Source of the DNA: Paraburkholderia aromaticivorans
GTDB taxonomy: Bacteria > Pseudomonadota > Gammaproteobacteria > Burkholderiales > Burkholderiaceae
Assembly (NCBI RefSeq): GCF_012689525.1
Contig: NZ_CP051515.1
Span: forward strand, 1,116,001-1,180,000
Length of the DNA: 64,000 bases
Reading direction: 5' to 3'
Shown: positions 9,852 through 19,543 of the stretch, one piece after another
Numbering within the stretch: position 1 is the first letter of the stretch
Layout: each line of letters begins with the position of its first letter
Made by a program: the position numbers and the translations under genes
The notes under the pieces: generated by a model
Told to the model about the DNA's origin: nothing
The model's database searches: none
The model's input: only the letters and a program-made list of their open reading frames with translations

Positions 9852-10673
9852 TCAGAGACGTTTGATCAGCGCCATGGCGGCCGCCGGATTGCGTTCCTTG
9901 AAGCCGCTGATCACGTAGAGGTAGACGTCGCGCGCGGCGGTTTTTGCCGGAGCTTCCGCGGAGGTTTCAAGGTCGTCCGGTGTGGTGCCCGCCGCCAGTT
10001 GCCGCGCGCGTTCTGCCCATGCGTCGAGCGCTTTGGTCGAATAGCCTTTGGCCTGTTTGTCCGTGGTGCCCATGATGCGGGCGTACACGAAGGGCGCCGT
10101 GATATCCGCGATCTGCGGGTACTCGCTGTCGCCGGCCAGCACGACGGCGACTTTATATTTGCGGGCCAGCGCGATGAAGTCCGGCGTCTTGAAGGTGTCG
10201 TTGCGAACTTCGATCGCATGCCTGAGCTTCTGGCCTTCGATACTGGCCGGCAGTAACTTCAGAAAGGCTTCGAAGTCTTCCTTGTCGAATTTCTTGGTGG
10301 TCGCGAATTGCCAGTTGACCGCGCCGAGCTTCTGTTTGAGCAGCAGCACGCCGCTGCCGAAGAAGCGTTCGATCGTTTCGCCCGCGTCGGCGAGGACTTT
10401 TCTGTTGGTCGCGTAACGCGGCGCCTTCAGCGAAAAGACGAAATCATCCGGGGTTTCCTGATACCACTTTTCGTAGCTCGCCGGTTTTTGCAAACCGTAA
10501 AACGTGCCGTTGATTTCAATCGATGTGAGGTTCTTGCTCGCGTATTCGAGTTCGCGGCTTTGCGTGAGGTCGGACGGGTAGAAAGTGCCGCGCCAGGGCG
10601 CGTAGGTCCAGCCGCCTATGCCGACGCGGATGTTCGAGGTTTTTGCGGTCTTCGCGGCTGCTTCTTTCGGCAC
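9852..10673 (-). CDS. DUF72 family protein
   Basis: A 273-residue protein of the YecE/DUF72 family, TIM-barrel-like proteins of unknown function. Typical stretches are VGIGGWTYAPWRGTFYP near the start, LTSIEINGTFYGLQKP, DDFVFSLKAPRYAT, a middle RHAIEVRNDTF and the later YARIMGT. The start is GTG at 10673 with GGAG 9 bases upstream. It lies 127 bases downstream of the DAHP synthase gene's start on the same strand. Nothing in the neighbourhood points to a role. Confidence 0.92.
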   Translation of the reverse strand: MPKEAAAKTAKTSNIRVGIGGWTYAPWRGTFYPSDLTQSRELEYASKNLTSIEINGTFYGLQKPASYEKWYQETPDDFVFSLKAPRYATNRKVLADAGETIERFFGSGVLLLKQKLGAVNWQFATTKKFDKEDFEAFLKLLPASIEGQKLRHAIEVRNDTFKTPDFIALARKYKVAVVLAGDSEYPQIADITAPFVYARIMGTTDKQAKGYSTKALDAWAERARQLAAGTTPDDLETSAEAPAKTAARDVYLYVISGFKERNPAAAMALIKRL

Positions 10674-10764
10674 TTGGCTTCTCCATCTGACTTCGCCCGG
10701 GAAGCAGTAGATTAGCCGTTTTTTTGCCGCGGAACAGAGGCGCGCGGCTACGAAATCGCGGCGG

Positions 10765-11514
10765 CTATTCGCTGCCGCGAGTGGACGTATCCGTTACGCC
10801 CCGCGCAGCCTCTTCAAACCGCCGGTTCGCCTCCGCCACTTCCACCCTGAACTGCTGCAACGCGCTTACCGCGAGATCCGGTGGCGTTAGCGCGGCCCAC
10901 AACACGTCGATCAACTGATCCGCCGTCGCATCGATATCGATATGCCGGTTCGCGAGCGTGGCGTCCCACAGCACATGCTCCATCGGCCCGAACACCATCG
11001 AGCGCAACAGGCGCAATGGCATGTCGGCACGAATCTGCCCGCTCTCCTGGCCTTGCGCCAGCACGCGCATCAACGGCGCGGTATAGCGGCGCTGCAACTC
11101 CGTCAGCGCCTCGCTCAGTTCATGATGCCGCGCCCGACCTTCGGACAACACCAGCGCGCAAAGATCCGTGCCGTTCACCAGCATTAACCGCAAGTGCGTG
11201 CGAACGATGAACGCAAACTGCTGGCGCACATTGCCGTCGCGCGGCAAGCCGGACTCGATGGCTTCGATGATCTCGTCGTACCAGTCGCCGATCACCCGCG
11301 CGCATAACTCGCGTTTGCCGCGGAAGTAGCTGAACACGGTCGCCTCGGAAATGCCGAGGCGCTGCGCGATTTCGGCGGTGGTCGCGCGCTCGTAGCCCTT
11401 TTCGGAGAACACGTCGCGCCCCGCCTGAAGGATCTCCTTCACGCGTTGCTGCGACTTGCGCCCGGCCGGCTGGCGGCGCGAGGCGGGTAACTCGGCCTTC
11501 GTGGCAACCGTCAT
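10765..11514 (-). CDS. TetR-family regulator, probable repressor of the liu operon
   Basis: A 249-residue TetR-type regulator. The N-terminal helix-turn-helix (about residues 30-75) reads KEILQAGRDVFSEKGYERAT followed by TAEIAQRLGISEATVFSYFR, typical of the family. The C-terminal ligand domain is not specific. The start at 11514 (MTVATK) was chosen because the frame upstream has no protein-like sequence. It is divergently transcribed from liuA-liuB-liuC-liuD. TetR-type regulators of branched-chain amino acid catabolism (called LiuQ) are known from comparative genomics of betaproteobacteria; assigning this gene to that role is inference from position. Its likely operator is the palindrome described at 11651-11679. 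Confidence 0.88.
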   Translation of the reverse strand: MTVATKAELPASRRQPAGRKSQQRVKEILQAGRDVFSEKGYERATTAEIAQRLGISEATVFSYFRGKRELCARVIGDWYDEIIEAIESGLPRDGNVRQQFAFIVRTHLRLMLVNGTDLCALVLSEGRARHHELSEALTELQRRYTAPLMRVLAQGQESGQIRADMPLRLLRSMVFGPMEHVLWDATLANRHIDIDATADQLIDVLWAALTPPDLAVSALQQFRVEVAEANRRFEEAARGVTDTSTRGSE

Positions 11515-11650
11515 ATGAGTCCAGTTCAGATTTGTGAGGCTCGTTCGGCCCGTGTAGGTGCGGAATGAGCCCGATGACTGCGATGCTATCACGTCATAAC
11601 GGCTTTGTAGGCAAGCGCTTCAGTTTCTGAGTAACACTCAAAAATACCTA

Positions 11651-11679
11651 TTGACGCTTACGTAAATCTAGCGTGAAAT
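11651..11679 (+). promoter_or_regulatory. Putative liu promoter with palindromic operator
   Basis: A good -35 box TTGACG (11651-11656) is followed after 17 bases by TGAAAT (11674-11679). Within the spacer is a perfect 8-bp palindrome TTACGTAA (11658-11665), and a wider ACGC...GCGT inverted pair brackets it. A repressor bound here would block the promoter. It lies between the TetR gene and liuA. Promoter and operator are predictions from sequence only. Confidence 0.5.
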
Positions 11680-11811
11680 GCGCCTTGAACGTTTCGCGCC
11701 TCGTGCGGGACGACTGAGGCGGCCCACAAGGCTGCCGCCGTCCGCTGAGCCGCAACCGGAACCGCCGGCGCCTACCCAGGCCGGCCGCCAACGAACTCTG
11801 GAGACACTGCA

Positions 11812-12993
11812 ATGAGCAACCTGCCCGGTTTGCAATTCCCGCTCGGCGAAGAAATCGCAATGCTGCGCGACAGCATTGCGGGATTCGCCGCCAAAGAAAT
11901 CGCCCCGCGCGCCGCGGAAATCGATCGCACGGATCAGTTTCCCATGGACCTGTGGCGCAAGTTCGGCGATCTGGGCGTGCTCGGCATGACGGTCTCGGAA
12001 GAATACGGCGGCGCGAACATGGGCTACACGGCGCACATGATCGCCATGGAGGAAATCTCGCGCGCATCGGCCTCGGTCGGTCTCTCGTACGGCGCGCATT
12101 CGAATCTGTGCGTCAACCAGATTCATCGCAACGGCACGGAAGCGCAAAAACAGAAGTATCTGCCGAAGCTCGTGTCGGGTGAACACATCGGCGCACTCGC
12201 CATGAGCGAGCCGAACGCGGGCTCGGACGTGGTCAGCATGAAGCTGCGCGCCGAGAAGAAGGGCGACCACTACGTGCTCAACGGCACCAAGATGTGGATC
12301 ACCAACGGCCCGGATTGCGACACGCTGGTCGTCTACGCCAAAACCGATCCCGAAGCGAATTCGCGCGGTATTACGGCGTTTATCGTCGAGAAGGGCATGA
12401 AGGGTTTCTCCGTTGCGCAGAAGCTCGACAAGCTCGGCATGCGCGGCTCGCATACCGGCGAACTGGTGTTCCAGGACGTGGAAGTGCCGGAAGAAAACAT
12501 TCTGGGCCAGTTGAACGGCGGCGCGAAGGTGCTGATGAGCGGTCTCGACTACGAACGCGCCGTGCTCGCGGGCGGCCCGACCGGCATCATGGTGGCAGTC
12601 ATGGACGCGGTCGTGCCGTATATCCACGACCGCAAGCAGTTCGGCCAGTCGATCGGCGAATTCCAGCTCATTCAAGGCAAGGTGGCCGATCTCTACACCA
12701 CGTTGCAGGCGTGCCGCGCGTACCTCTACGCGGTGGGCCGTCAACTCGATACGCTCGGCACGGCACATGTGCGCCAGGTGCGTAAAGACTGCGCGGGCGT
12801 GATTCTCTACACGGCGGAAAAAGCCACGTGGATGGCGGGCGAGGCGATCCAGATTCTCGGCGGCAATGGCTATATCAACGAGTATCCGGTCGGCCGTTTG
12901 TGGCGCGATGCGAAGCTCTATGAAATCGGCGCCGGTACGAGCGAAATCCGCCGCATGCTGATCGGCCGCGAGTTGTTCGCCGAAACGGCATGA
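11812..12993 (+). CDS. liuA: Isovaleryl-CoA dehydrogenase
   Basis: A 393-residue acyl-CoA dehydrogenase specific for isovaleryl-CoA, the first dedicated step after leucine transamination and decarboxylation. It makes 3-methylcrotonyl-CoA and passes electrons to ETF. FAD/substrate motifs are [16 protein letters not shown] and [18 protein letters not shown]. Unlike most family members it has Gly, not Glu, in the C-terminal [12 protein letters not shown]. Instead it has Glu 248 in [13 protein letters not shown], the known position of the catalytic base in isovaleryl-CoA dehydrogenase, so the specificity call is strong. It is the first gene of the liuABCD operon. etfBA upstream can supply the acceptor. 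Confidence 0.96.
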   Translation: MSNLPGLQFPLGEEIAMLRDSIAGFAAKEIAPRAAEIDRTDQFPMDLWRKFGDLGVLGMTVSEEYGGANMGYTAHMIAMEEISRASASVGLSYGAHSNLCVNQIHRNGTEAQKQKYLPKLVSGEHIGALAMSEPNAGSDVVSMKLRAEKKGDHYVLNGTKMWITNGPDCDTLVVYAKTDPEANSRGITAFIVEKGMKGFSVAQKLDKLGMRGSHTGELVFQDVEVPEENILGQLNGGAKVLMSGLDYERAVLAGGPTGIMVAVMDAVVPYIHDRKQFGQSIGEFQLIQGKVADLYTTLQACRAYLYAVGRQLDTLGTAHVRQVRKDCAGVILYTAEKATWMAGEAIQILGGNGYINEYPVGRLWRDAKLYEIGAGTSEIRRMLIGRELFAETA

Positions 12994-13042
12994 GCGCAAC
13001 GGCCCGAAGCGAATAAGAAGCGGCGAACAGGAGAGCCACGTA

Positions 13043-14650
13043 ATGCCGATCATCGAATCAAAGCTGAATCCGCGCTCGGACGACTTCCGCGCCAACGCGA
13101 CGGCGCTCGAAGCGCTGGTCGCCGACCTTCGCGCGAAAGTCGAGAAGCTCGCGCTGGGCGGCGGTCAGGCGGCGCGCGACAAACACACGGGCCGCGGCAA
13201 ACTGCTGCCGCGCGAGCGCATCGAGAAACTGCTCGATCCGGGCACACCGTTTCTCGAGTTCTCGCAACTCGCAGCCTACGGCATGTATCACAACGATGCG
13301 CCGGGCGCGGGGGTGATCACGGGTATCGGCCGGATCGCCGGGCAGGAGTGTGTGATCGTCTGCAACGATGCAACGGTCAAAGGTGGCACCTACTATCCGG
13401 TCACGGTGAAGAAGCACGTACGGGCCCAGGAAATCGCCGCTGAAAATCACTTGCCGTGCGTCTATCTGGTCGACTCGGGCGGCGCGAATCTGCCGAACCA
13501 GGACGACGTGTTCCCGGACCGCGATCACTTCGGCCGCATCTTCTTTAACCAGGCGAATCTGTCGGCGGCAGGCATTCCGCAAATCGCTGTTGTGATGGGG
13601 TCGTGCACGGCAGGCGGCGCGTATGTGCCCGCTATGAGCGACGAGTCGATCATCGTCAAGAATCAGGGGACGATTTTTCTCGGCGGTCCGCCTTTGGTGA
13701 AAGCCGCGACTGGCGAAGTGGTGAGCGCGGAAGACCTCGGCGGCGGCGACGTGCATACGCGTCTGTCGGGCGTGGTCGATCATCTCGCGCAGAACGACGC
13801 GCATGCGCTGGGGATCGCGCGCAGCATCGTCGGCAATCTGAATCGCAGCAAGCAGGTGCCGGTCGCGTTGCAGGAACCGAAGCCGCCGCGCTACGACGTG
13901 AAGAGCATGTATGGCGTGATTCCCGTGGATACCCGCAAGCCGTTCGATATTCGCGAGGTGATCGCGCGTATCGTCGACGATTCCGCGTTCGACGAATTCA
14001 AGGCGCGCTACGGCACCACGCTCGTCACGGGCTTCGCGCATATCTGGGGGCATCCGGTCGGCATCATCGCGAACAACGGCATTCTGTTTTCGGAGTCGGC
14101 GCTCAAGGGCGCGCACTTCATCGAGCTGTGCTGCCAGCGCAAGATTCCGCTCGTGTTCCTGCAGAACATCACCGGCTTCATGGTGGGCCGCAAATACGAA
14201 AACGAAGGCATCGCGCGTAACGGCGCGAAGATGGTGACGGCGGTGGCCACGGCCAAGGTGCCGAAGTTCACGGTGATCATCGGCGGGTCGTTCGGTGCGG
14301 GCAACTACGGCATGTGCGGCCGTGCGTATTCGCCGCGCTTCCTGTGGATGTGGCCGAACGCGCGCATCTCGGTGATGGGCGGCGAACAGGCGGCGTCGGT
14401 GCTGGCTACGGTCAAGCGCGACGGCATCGAAGGCAAGGGCGGCTCGTGGAGCGCCGAAGAAGAAGAGGCGTTCAAGCAGCCGATCCGCGATCAATACGAA
14501 CATCAGGGCCACCCGTACTACGCGAGCGCGCGTCTGTGGGACGACGGCGTGATCGATCCGGCGCAAACGCGCGATGTGCTCGGTCTCGGCTTGTCGGCCA
14601 CGATGAACGCACCGATCGAAGACACGCGTTTCGGCGTGTTCAGAATGTGA
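13043..14650 (+). CDS. liuB: Methylcrotonyl-CoA carboxylase, carboxyltransferase (beta) subunit
   Basis: A 535-residue carboxyltransferase subunit. With the biotin subunit LiuD it converts 3-methylcrotonyl-CoA to 3-methylglutaconyl-CoA. Typical stretches: [75 protein letters not shown] and [20 protein letters not shown]. The oxyanion-hole glycines are intact. AGGAGAG precedes ATG by 7 bases. It lies 49 bases after liuA and 31 before liuC, clearly one operon. Confidence 0.97.
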   Translation: MPIIESKLNPRSDDFRANATALEALVADLRAKVEKLALGGGQAARDKHTGRGKLLPRERIEKLLDPGTPFLEFSQLAAYGMYHNDAPGAGVITGIGRIAGQECVIVCNDATVKGGTYYPVTVKKHVRAQEIAAENHLPCVYLVDSGGANLPNQDDVFPDRDHFGRIFFNQANLSAAGIPQIAVVMGSCTAGGAYVPAMSDESIIVKNQGTIFLGGPPLVKAATGEVVSAEDLGGGDVHTRLSGVVDHLAQNDAHALGIARSIVGNLNRSKQVPVALQEPKPPRYDVKSMYGVIPVDTRKPFDIREVIARIVDDSAFDEFKARYGTTLVTGFAHIWGHPVGIIANNGILFSESALKGAHFIELCCQRKIPLVFLQNITGFMVGRKYENEGIARNGAKMVTAVATAKVPKFTVIIGGSFGAGNYGMCGRAYSPRFLWMWPNARISVMGGEQAASVLATVKRDGIEGKGGSWSAEEEEAFKQPIRDQYEHQGHPYYASARLWDDGVIDPAQTRDVLGLGLSATMNAPIEDTRFGVFRM

Positions 14651-14681
14651 CGATGCGCAACGAAGCGCGGGAGCAGCGACG

Positions 14682-15467
14682 ATGCAATACGAAACATTGA
14701 ATGTCGAATTCGCCGGACCGATCGCGACGATCACGCTGAATCGTCCGGACGTGCGCAACGCGTTCAACGAAACGATGATCGCGGAAGTGACCTCGGCCTT
14801 CACGGCGTTGAACGATCGCGACGACGTGCGCGCGGTGGTGCTCGCCGCGAACGGCAAGGCGTTCTGCGCGGGCGCGGATCTGAACTGGATGAAGAAGATG
14901 GCCGGCTACTCGGACGACGAGAACCGCGCCGACGCGATGCTGCTGGCGAACATGCTGTCGTCGATCTATCGCTGCAACAAGCCGGTGATCGCGCGCGTGA
15001 ACGGCGACGCGTACGCGGGCGGCATGGGTTTGATCTCGGCGTGCGACATCGTGGTGGCCGTCGAAAGCGCGCGCTTCTGCCTCTCGGAAGCGCGTCTCGG
15101 TCTGATTCCCGCCACTATCGCGCCGTACGTGATTCGCGCGCTGGGCGAGCAGGCATCGCGCCGCTATTTCACGACCGCCGAGCAATTCGATTGCGCGACG
15201 GCATTGCGTCTCGGGCTCGTCAGCGAAGCCGTCGGCATGGAGCAACTCGACGCCACCGTGCGGCAGATTGCCGACACGCTTTGCGCCAACGGCCCGCAGG
15301 CAGTGCGCGCATGCAAGCAACTCGTGCAGGACATTGCGGGCCATGAGTTGAACGACGCGATGATCGAGGACACGGCGGCGCGCATCGCGCGTACGCGTGC
15401 CGGCGCGGAAGGCCGTGAAGGCGTCGCGTCGTTCCTCGAAAAACGCACACCGGCCTGGCGCAACTGA
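14682..15467 (+). CDS. liuC: Methylglutaconyl-CoA hydratase (enoyl-CoA hydratase family)
   Basis: A 261-residue crotonase-fold enzyme, the likely hydratase turning 3-methylglutaconyl-CoA into HMG-CoA. Crotonase features: TITLNRPDVRNAFNETM at the start, the oxyanion-hole stretch AANGKAFCAGADLNWMKKM, and NGDAYAGGMGLISACDIVVA followed by SEARLGLIPATIAPYV with the catalytic Glu. Position between the two carboxylase subunit genes is the normal place of liuC in betaproteobacteria and decides the substrate call. No HMG-CoA lyase (liuE) follows in this window. Confidence 0.93.
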   Translation: MQYETLNVEFAGPIATITLNRPDVRNAFNETMIAEVTSAFTALNDRDDVRAVVLAANGKAFCAGADLNWMKKMAGYSDDENRADAMLLANMLSSIYRCNKPVIARVNGDAYAGGMGLISACDIVVAVESARFCLSEARLGLIPATIAPYVIRALGEQASRRYFTTAEQFDCATALRLGLVSEAVGMEQLDATVRQIADTLCANGPQAVRACKQLVQDIAGHELNDAMIEDTAARIARTRAGAEGREGVASFLEKRTPAWRN

Positions 15468-15548
15468 AGCATCTATTCCAGGGCGCCCGCCGCGCCTTGA
15501 TCAGAACAACAGCCCCGAAAAAAACGGCTCACTTCATCGAGACACTTC

Positions 15549-17603
15549 ATGTTCAACAAGATCCTGATTGCCAACCGGGGCGAGATTGCGTGCCGCGTCG
15601 CCGCGACCTGCAAGCGGCTCGGCATCGCGAGCGTGGCCGTCTATTCCGATGCGGACGCCAACGCCAAACACGTGGCCGCGTGCGATGAGGCGGTGCACAT
15701 CGGCGGCTCGACGGCGGCGGAGAGCTATCTGCGCGTCGAACGCATTATCGAAGCCGCGCGCGCCACTGGCGCGCAGGCGGTGCATCCGGGCTACGGCTTT
15801 CTGTCGGAAAACGAGGACTTCGCGCAGGCGTGCGAGGCGGCCGGCATCGTCTTCATCGGACCGCCGGTCGAAGCCATCGCCGCGATGGGTTCGAAGGCCG
15901 CCGCGAAGGCGCTGATGCATACAGCCGCCGTGCCGCTCGTGCCGGGTTATCACGGCGACGATCAGGATGCGCAACTGTTGCACCGCGAGGCGGATGCGAT
16001 CGGTTATCCGGTGCTGCTCAAAGCGAGCGCGGGCGGCGGCGGCAAGGGCATGCGCGTGGTGGAACGCAGCGAGGATTTCGCGGCGGCACTCGCTTCGTGC
16101 AAGCGGGAAGCGGCGAGCAGCTTCGGCAATGATCGCGTGCTGATCGAAAAATATCTGACGCGGCCGCGTCACGTGGAAGTGCAAGTGTTCGCGGATCGTC
16201 ACGGCGGCGCGGTCTATCTGTTCGATCGCGATTGCTCGGTGCAGCGGCGTCACCAGAAAGTGCTGGAGGAGGCGCCGGCGCCCGGATTGGCCGCTGAAAT
16301 CAAGCGCGAAATGGGCGAGGCGGCGGTCGCCGCCGCGCGTGCGGTGAATTACGTCGGCGCGGGCACGGTCGAGTTCATCATGACCGGCACGGGCGACTTC
16401 TACTTCATGGAAATGAACACGCGCCTGCAGGTCGAACACCCGGTCACGGAGATGGTGACCGGCCAGGACCTGGTGGAATGGCAACTGCGCGTCGCCGCCG
16501 ACGAACCGCTGCCGCTCACGCAGGAACAGCTGAAGATCGACGGTCACGCGATCGAGGCGCGTATCTATGCCGAACATCCGGCGCGCGGCTTCCTGCCGTC
16601 GACGGGCACGCTCAAGCATCTGCGCATGCCGGAAGGCGTGGAGTTCGCTCTCGACGCGGCCGGTCTCGGCGAGCCGGGACGCAAGGCGCCGGTGCGTATC
16701 GACAGCGGCGTGCGTGAAGGCGACACGATCACACCGTTCTACGATCCGATGATCGCCAAGCTGATCGTGCACGGCGCGACGCGTGAAGAGGCGCTCGCGC
16801 GTCTGAGCCGCGCGTTGCATGCCTGCGAGGTGGTCGGCCCGCACACCAACGTCGAGTTCCTGCAAAGCATCGTCACGAGCGAGCCGTTTGCGACGGGCGA
16901 TCTCGACACGGGCTTGATCGAGCGTCATCACGACGCCTTGTTCGCGCCGCGCAAGAAGCCGTTCAAGGAAGCGTTGGCGTTGGCTTGCGCGGCGTTGCTC
17001 AAGCGCGAGGGCGGCACGGCGCACGGCGCGTCGCCGTGGGATGCGCTGTCGCACTGGCGCCTGAACGGCGGCTACACGCAGACGCTCGGCTGGCGCGATC
17101 TGGACAGCGGCAGCGCGGGTAACGACAGCGAAAGCACCTTCACCGTCACGTTCGCGCGCGACGGCGGCGCGCAAACGCTCGAACACGACGGCGTGCGCGC
17201 GAACTTTAGCTGGTCGGACGGCAGCGGTCCGCATGAATACCGCGCGACGATCGGCGATGCGCGCGCAACGGGCCGTGTGTTCGTCGACGGCGACACGTTC
17301 CATGTGTTTTGCCTTGGCGAAGCGCTGTCGTTCGAATGGCAGAACCTGCTCGCGCATGCCGCGGATGCCGAAGGCGGCGAAGGCCGCTTGACCGCGCCGA
17401 TGCCGGGCAAGGTGATCGCGGTGCTGGTCGAACCGGGCACCGTGGTGGAGAAGGGTACGCCGCTGATCGTGATGGAAGCGATGAAGATGGAGCACACCAT
17501 CGGTGCGCCGACGGCCGGTACGGTGTCGGAAGTGCTGTACTCGGTCGGCGATCAGGTTGCCGACGGCGCGCAGCTTCTGGTGCTGGACGTGCAGCCGCAG
17601 TAA
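15549..17603 (+). CDS. liuD: Methylcrotonyl-CoA carboxylase, biotin (alpha) subunit
   Basis: A 684-residue subunit with biotin carboxylase (residues 1-450: FNKILIANRGEIACRVAATC, KASAGGGGKGMRVV, MEMNTRLQVEHPVTEMVTG), a linker domain, and a C-terminal biotinyl domain. The biotinylation motif VMEAMKMEHT puts the modified lysine at residue 646. It uses ATP and bicarbonate to carboxylate biotin, which LiuB then transfers to methylcrotonyl-CoA. It is the last gene of the liuABCD operon; the next gene converges with it after only 16 bases. The domain order and length fit methylcrotonyl-CoA rather than acetyl-CoA carboxylase. Confidence 0.96.
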   Translation: MFNKILIANRGEIACRVAATCKRLGIASVAVYSDADANAKHVAACDEAVHIGGSTAAESYLRVERIIEAARATGAQAVHPGYGFLSENEDFAQACEAAGIVFIGPPVEAIAAMGSKAAAKALMHTAAVPLVPGYHGDDQDAQLLHREADAIGYPVLLKASAGGGGKGMRVVERSEDFAAALASCKREAASSFGNDRVLIEKYLTRPRHVEVQVFADRHGGAVYLFDRDCSVQRRHQKVLEEAPAPGLAAEIKREMGEAAVAAARAVNYVGAGTVEFIMTGTGDFYFMEMNTRLQVEHPVTEMVTGQDLVEWQLRVAADEPLPLTQEQLKIDGHAIEARIYAEHPARGFLPSTGTLKHLRMPEGVEFALDAAGLGEPGRKAPVRIDSGVREGDTITPFYDPMIAKLIVHGATREEALARLSRALHACEVVGPHTNVEFLQSIVTSEPFATGDLDTGLIERHHDALFAPRKKPFKEALALACAALLKREGGTAHGASPWDALSHWRLNGGYTQTLGWRDLDSGSAGNDSESTFTVTFARDGGAQTLEHDGVRANFSWSDGSGPHEYRATIGDARATGRVFVDGDTFHVFCLGEALSFEWQNLLAHAADAEGGEGRLTAPMPGKVIAVLVEPGTVVEKGTPLIVMEAMKMEHTIGAPTAGTVSEVLYSVGDQVADGAQLLVLDVQPQ

Positions 17604-17619
17604 ATCCGCGGCTCAGGCC

Positions 17620-18411
17620 TCAGGCGAGGCGCGTATAGCCGACGGCGCGCGCTTCGTTTTCGAGTTGCTCGATGCGTTCGTAGTCCGAGGGCGGCAACAC
17701 GGAAAAGCCCTGCAAACGCAGACGTTTCGCGCGCTCGGGCTGGGTCACGAGCGCCTCGTTCAGCGCTTCGCGCAGTGCCTCGATCGTCGCTGAGGGCACC
17801 GTGTCGGAGGCAATTAAAGGCAGACCCGGCGAGGGCGCCGTCGTGCCGATCCGGCGAACCTGCCGGGCCAGTTCCGGCATTTCATCGCACACGAAAGCGA
17901 ACGTCACGCAATCGATCGCGGCGACGTCCGCGCGATTTTCCGCCACCGCGCGCAACGAGCCGAGATGCGAGCCGGTTCGCAACACTGAGCTAAAGAACAT
18001 GCCGGCGCGCGAGAACGGCGCCACGGCGTGGCGAAATACGTTCATGCCGCTATTCGAATCGTCCTGATTGTAGGCGGCGCGCGCGCCGTGGCAGGCCGCG
18101 AGCGTCTCGAACTGCGCGTCCGCGCGCGTCACCAGCACGCTCGAATAATGCGCGCCTTCGCAGCCCGGTGCGTCGAAGCGCGGCGTCGCGACCAGTTGAA
18201 CCTGTTCCTGCAGACCATGCATGAACGGATAACCGCAGGTCTGCGAGATCAATAGATTGGGACGCCGCCAGAAGCCGTGCAATTCCTCGTCCGGTTCGAC
18301 GATGCGGCACGCGGGCTTGACCATGCGCAGCACGTCGGCGAGCCACTCGCGCCACTCGAGGTCGAGCGCGGGCGTGACGTTATACATTGGCAGGGCGGCG
18401 ATCCAGGTCAT
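17620..18411 (-). CDS. PhnD-like phosphate/phosphonate-binding fold protein
   Basis: A 263-residue protein resembling the periplasmic-binding-like PhnD family: MTWIAALPMYNVTPALD at the start, NLLISQTCGYPFMHGLQ, YSSVLVTRADAQFETLA, YNQDDSNSGMNVFRHAV, TGSHLGSLRAVAENRADVAA and IDCVTFA. In this orphan subgroup there is no signal peptide, so the protein is probably cytosolic or the start is misjudged. No ABC transporter partner is nearby. The start at 18411 was taken because the frame upstream is not protein-like. It follows the DUF1488-like gene by 26 bases on the same strand, likely an operon. The ligand is unknown. Confidence 0.8.
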   Translation of the reverse strand: MTWIAALPMYNVTPALDLEWREWLADVLRMVKPACRIVEPDEELHGFWRRPNLLISQTCGYPFMHGLQEQVQLVATPRFDAPGCEGAHYSSVLVTRADAQFETLAACHGARAAYNQDDSNSGMNVFRHAVAPFSRAGMFFSSVLRTGSHLGSLRAVAENRADVAAIDCVTFAFVCDEMPELARQVRRIGTTAPSPGLPLIASDTVPSATIEALREALNEALVTQPERAKRLRLQGFSVLPPSDYERIEQLENEARAVGYTRLA

Positions 18412-18437
18412 GATGCGATTCTGGCATACCTGTTGTT

Positions 18438-18716
18438 TTAATGTCTGACCAGTCGGAATTCGTCGAGGCCGAGACGCACCGGCTCTGTCGGTCTGAATGC
18501 CCATTTCTGCGCCGCGACCGACAGGATCTCGAACTGCGCATCCTCGAATGCGACGAGCAGATCTTCCTTGCGTTTGCTCGCCGCGCCGCAAAAGGTCACA
18601 AGTGCCTCGGCGCTGACCTCGAAAATCTGCGCGCGATCATCACAGCACACCCGGAACGCGACCGTCGCGCATTCCGTCACACAGGGCCTGAACCCTTCAT
18701 CGACATAGACCGACAT
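18438..18716 (-). CDS. Small DUF1488-like protein
   Basis: A 92-residue soluble protein. The pattern VAFRVCCDDRAQIFEVSAEA, then LVTFCGA, LLVAFEDAQFEILSVAAQKW and a C-terminal VRLGLDEFRLVRH, looks like the DUF1488 family of small proteins of unknown function; this is a by-eye match. The start at 18716 is favoured because GGGAG lies about 7 bases upstream; an ATG six bases earlier would sit directly on that site. It is first in a two-gene unit with the PhnD-like gene. Confidence 0.65.
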   Translation of the reverse strand: MSVYVDEGFRPCVTECATVAFRVCCDDRAQIFEVSAEALVTFCGAASKRKEDLLVAFEDAQFEILSVAAQKWAFRPTEPVRLGLDEFRLVRH

Positions 18717-19061
18717 AGCCATCTCCCGCCATACACACGCCTGAGCCATCAGGATGACAAGTCGTAAGCTGTCGGTATGTGGGAAAACCGGCATTTGCGG
18801 TGAAATGGCGCGACTCAATAGGCTGCGTCGAGCAGAAACTGAATACGTCTGCGGAAGCTTTTTGTAATCGGCTCCCTCTTTGTCCCCGGTATTCGACCGT
18901 TTTGCGGCGAAGCTCGCTGGCTACACTCGCTCCAGCGATTTCGCGTTGGCGCAGGCCAATCAACACGAGAGGGGAACGATGATCCACAGCAGTCGATACA
19001 GCCAGCTTGCGCGCAACCGCACCCGGCAACCGCGCAAGCCGCGCGAGCGGCGCGCGGCCGT

Positions 19062-19415
19062 GTGACCACCATGGAATTGCACGACGACAAATCGGCCTAC
19101 GCACGCGAGATGGCGGGCCGCGCCGGCGTTGCTTCTTATGTCGATTTCAAGGTCGGCAATGCGGTCGCCCTGATCGAGGATATGCCGATCAAGCCGGATT
19201 TCGTCTTCATCGATCTTTGGAAAGATCTCTACGTGCCGTGTCTCGACGCGTTTTATCCGAAGCTCAATGCGGGCGCGATTATCGTCGCCGACAACATGAT
19301 TCGGCCAGGCGGCGAGAATGCGTTGCGCTATATGCGCGCGGTTCGCGCGAAGCCGGGCATGACGAGTCTATCGTTGCCGGTGGGTTCCGGTCTGGAGGTC
19401 AGCCGGTTTCGCTGA
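19062..19415 (+). pseudogene. O-methyltransferase remnant (C-terminal half)
   Basis: About 115 residues match the second half of a small class I SAM-dependent O-methyltransferase: TTMELHDDKSAYAREMAG (motif with the acidic residue contacting ribose), then VDFKVGNAVALIEDM, PDFVFIDLWKDLYVPCLDA and GAIIVADNMIRPGGENALRY. The glycine-rich SAM motif I and the whole N-terminal part are absent. Upstream the frame stays open for some 35 codons but is low-complexity and unlike the family. The normal length is near 220 residues. I call it a truncated gene; a frameshift hidden further upstream is possible, but no matching sequence was seen in other frames back to the DUF1488-like gene. Confidence 0.75.
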
Positions 19416-19543
19416 GGGGTAAACCCGCTCAAACGGATCATCGCGGCGGCCATCGAGAATGCTCGACAAAGCGGGCTTGCGCAGCGGGGAATGATGATTG
19501 ATCACGCCATTGCGTTTCCGGTATCGCGCCGCAGACCCGGTCG

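Noticed and set aside
13058..14857. 599-codon minus-strand frame opposite liuB
   Set aside because: Antisense shadow typical of GC-rich codon bias; composition is unlike real proteins and it spans the liuB-liuC junction.
15534..17495. 653-codon minus-strand frame opposite liuD
   Set aside because: Arg/His-rich shadow of the biotin subunit gene; no motif.
18979..19065. Small plus-strand frame of 28 codons after GAGGGG, before the methyltransferase remnant
   Set aside because: It has a fair ribosome-binding site but the peptide is Arg-rich with no support as a gene.
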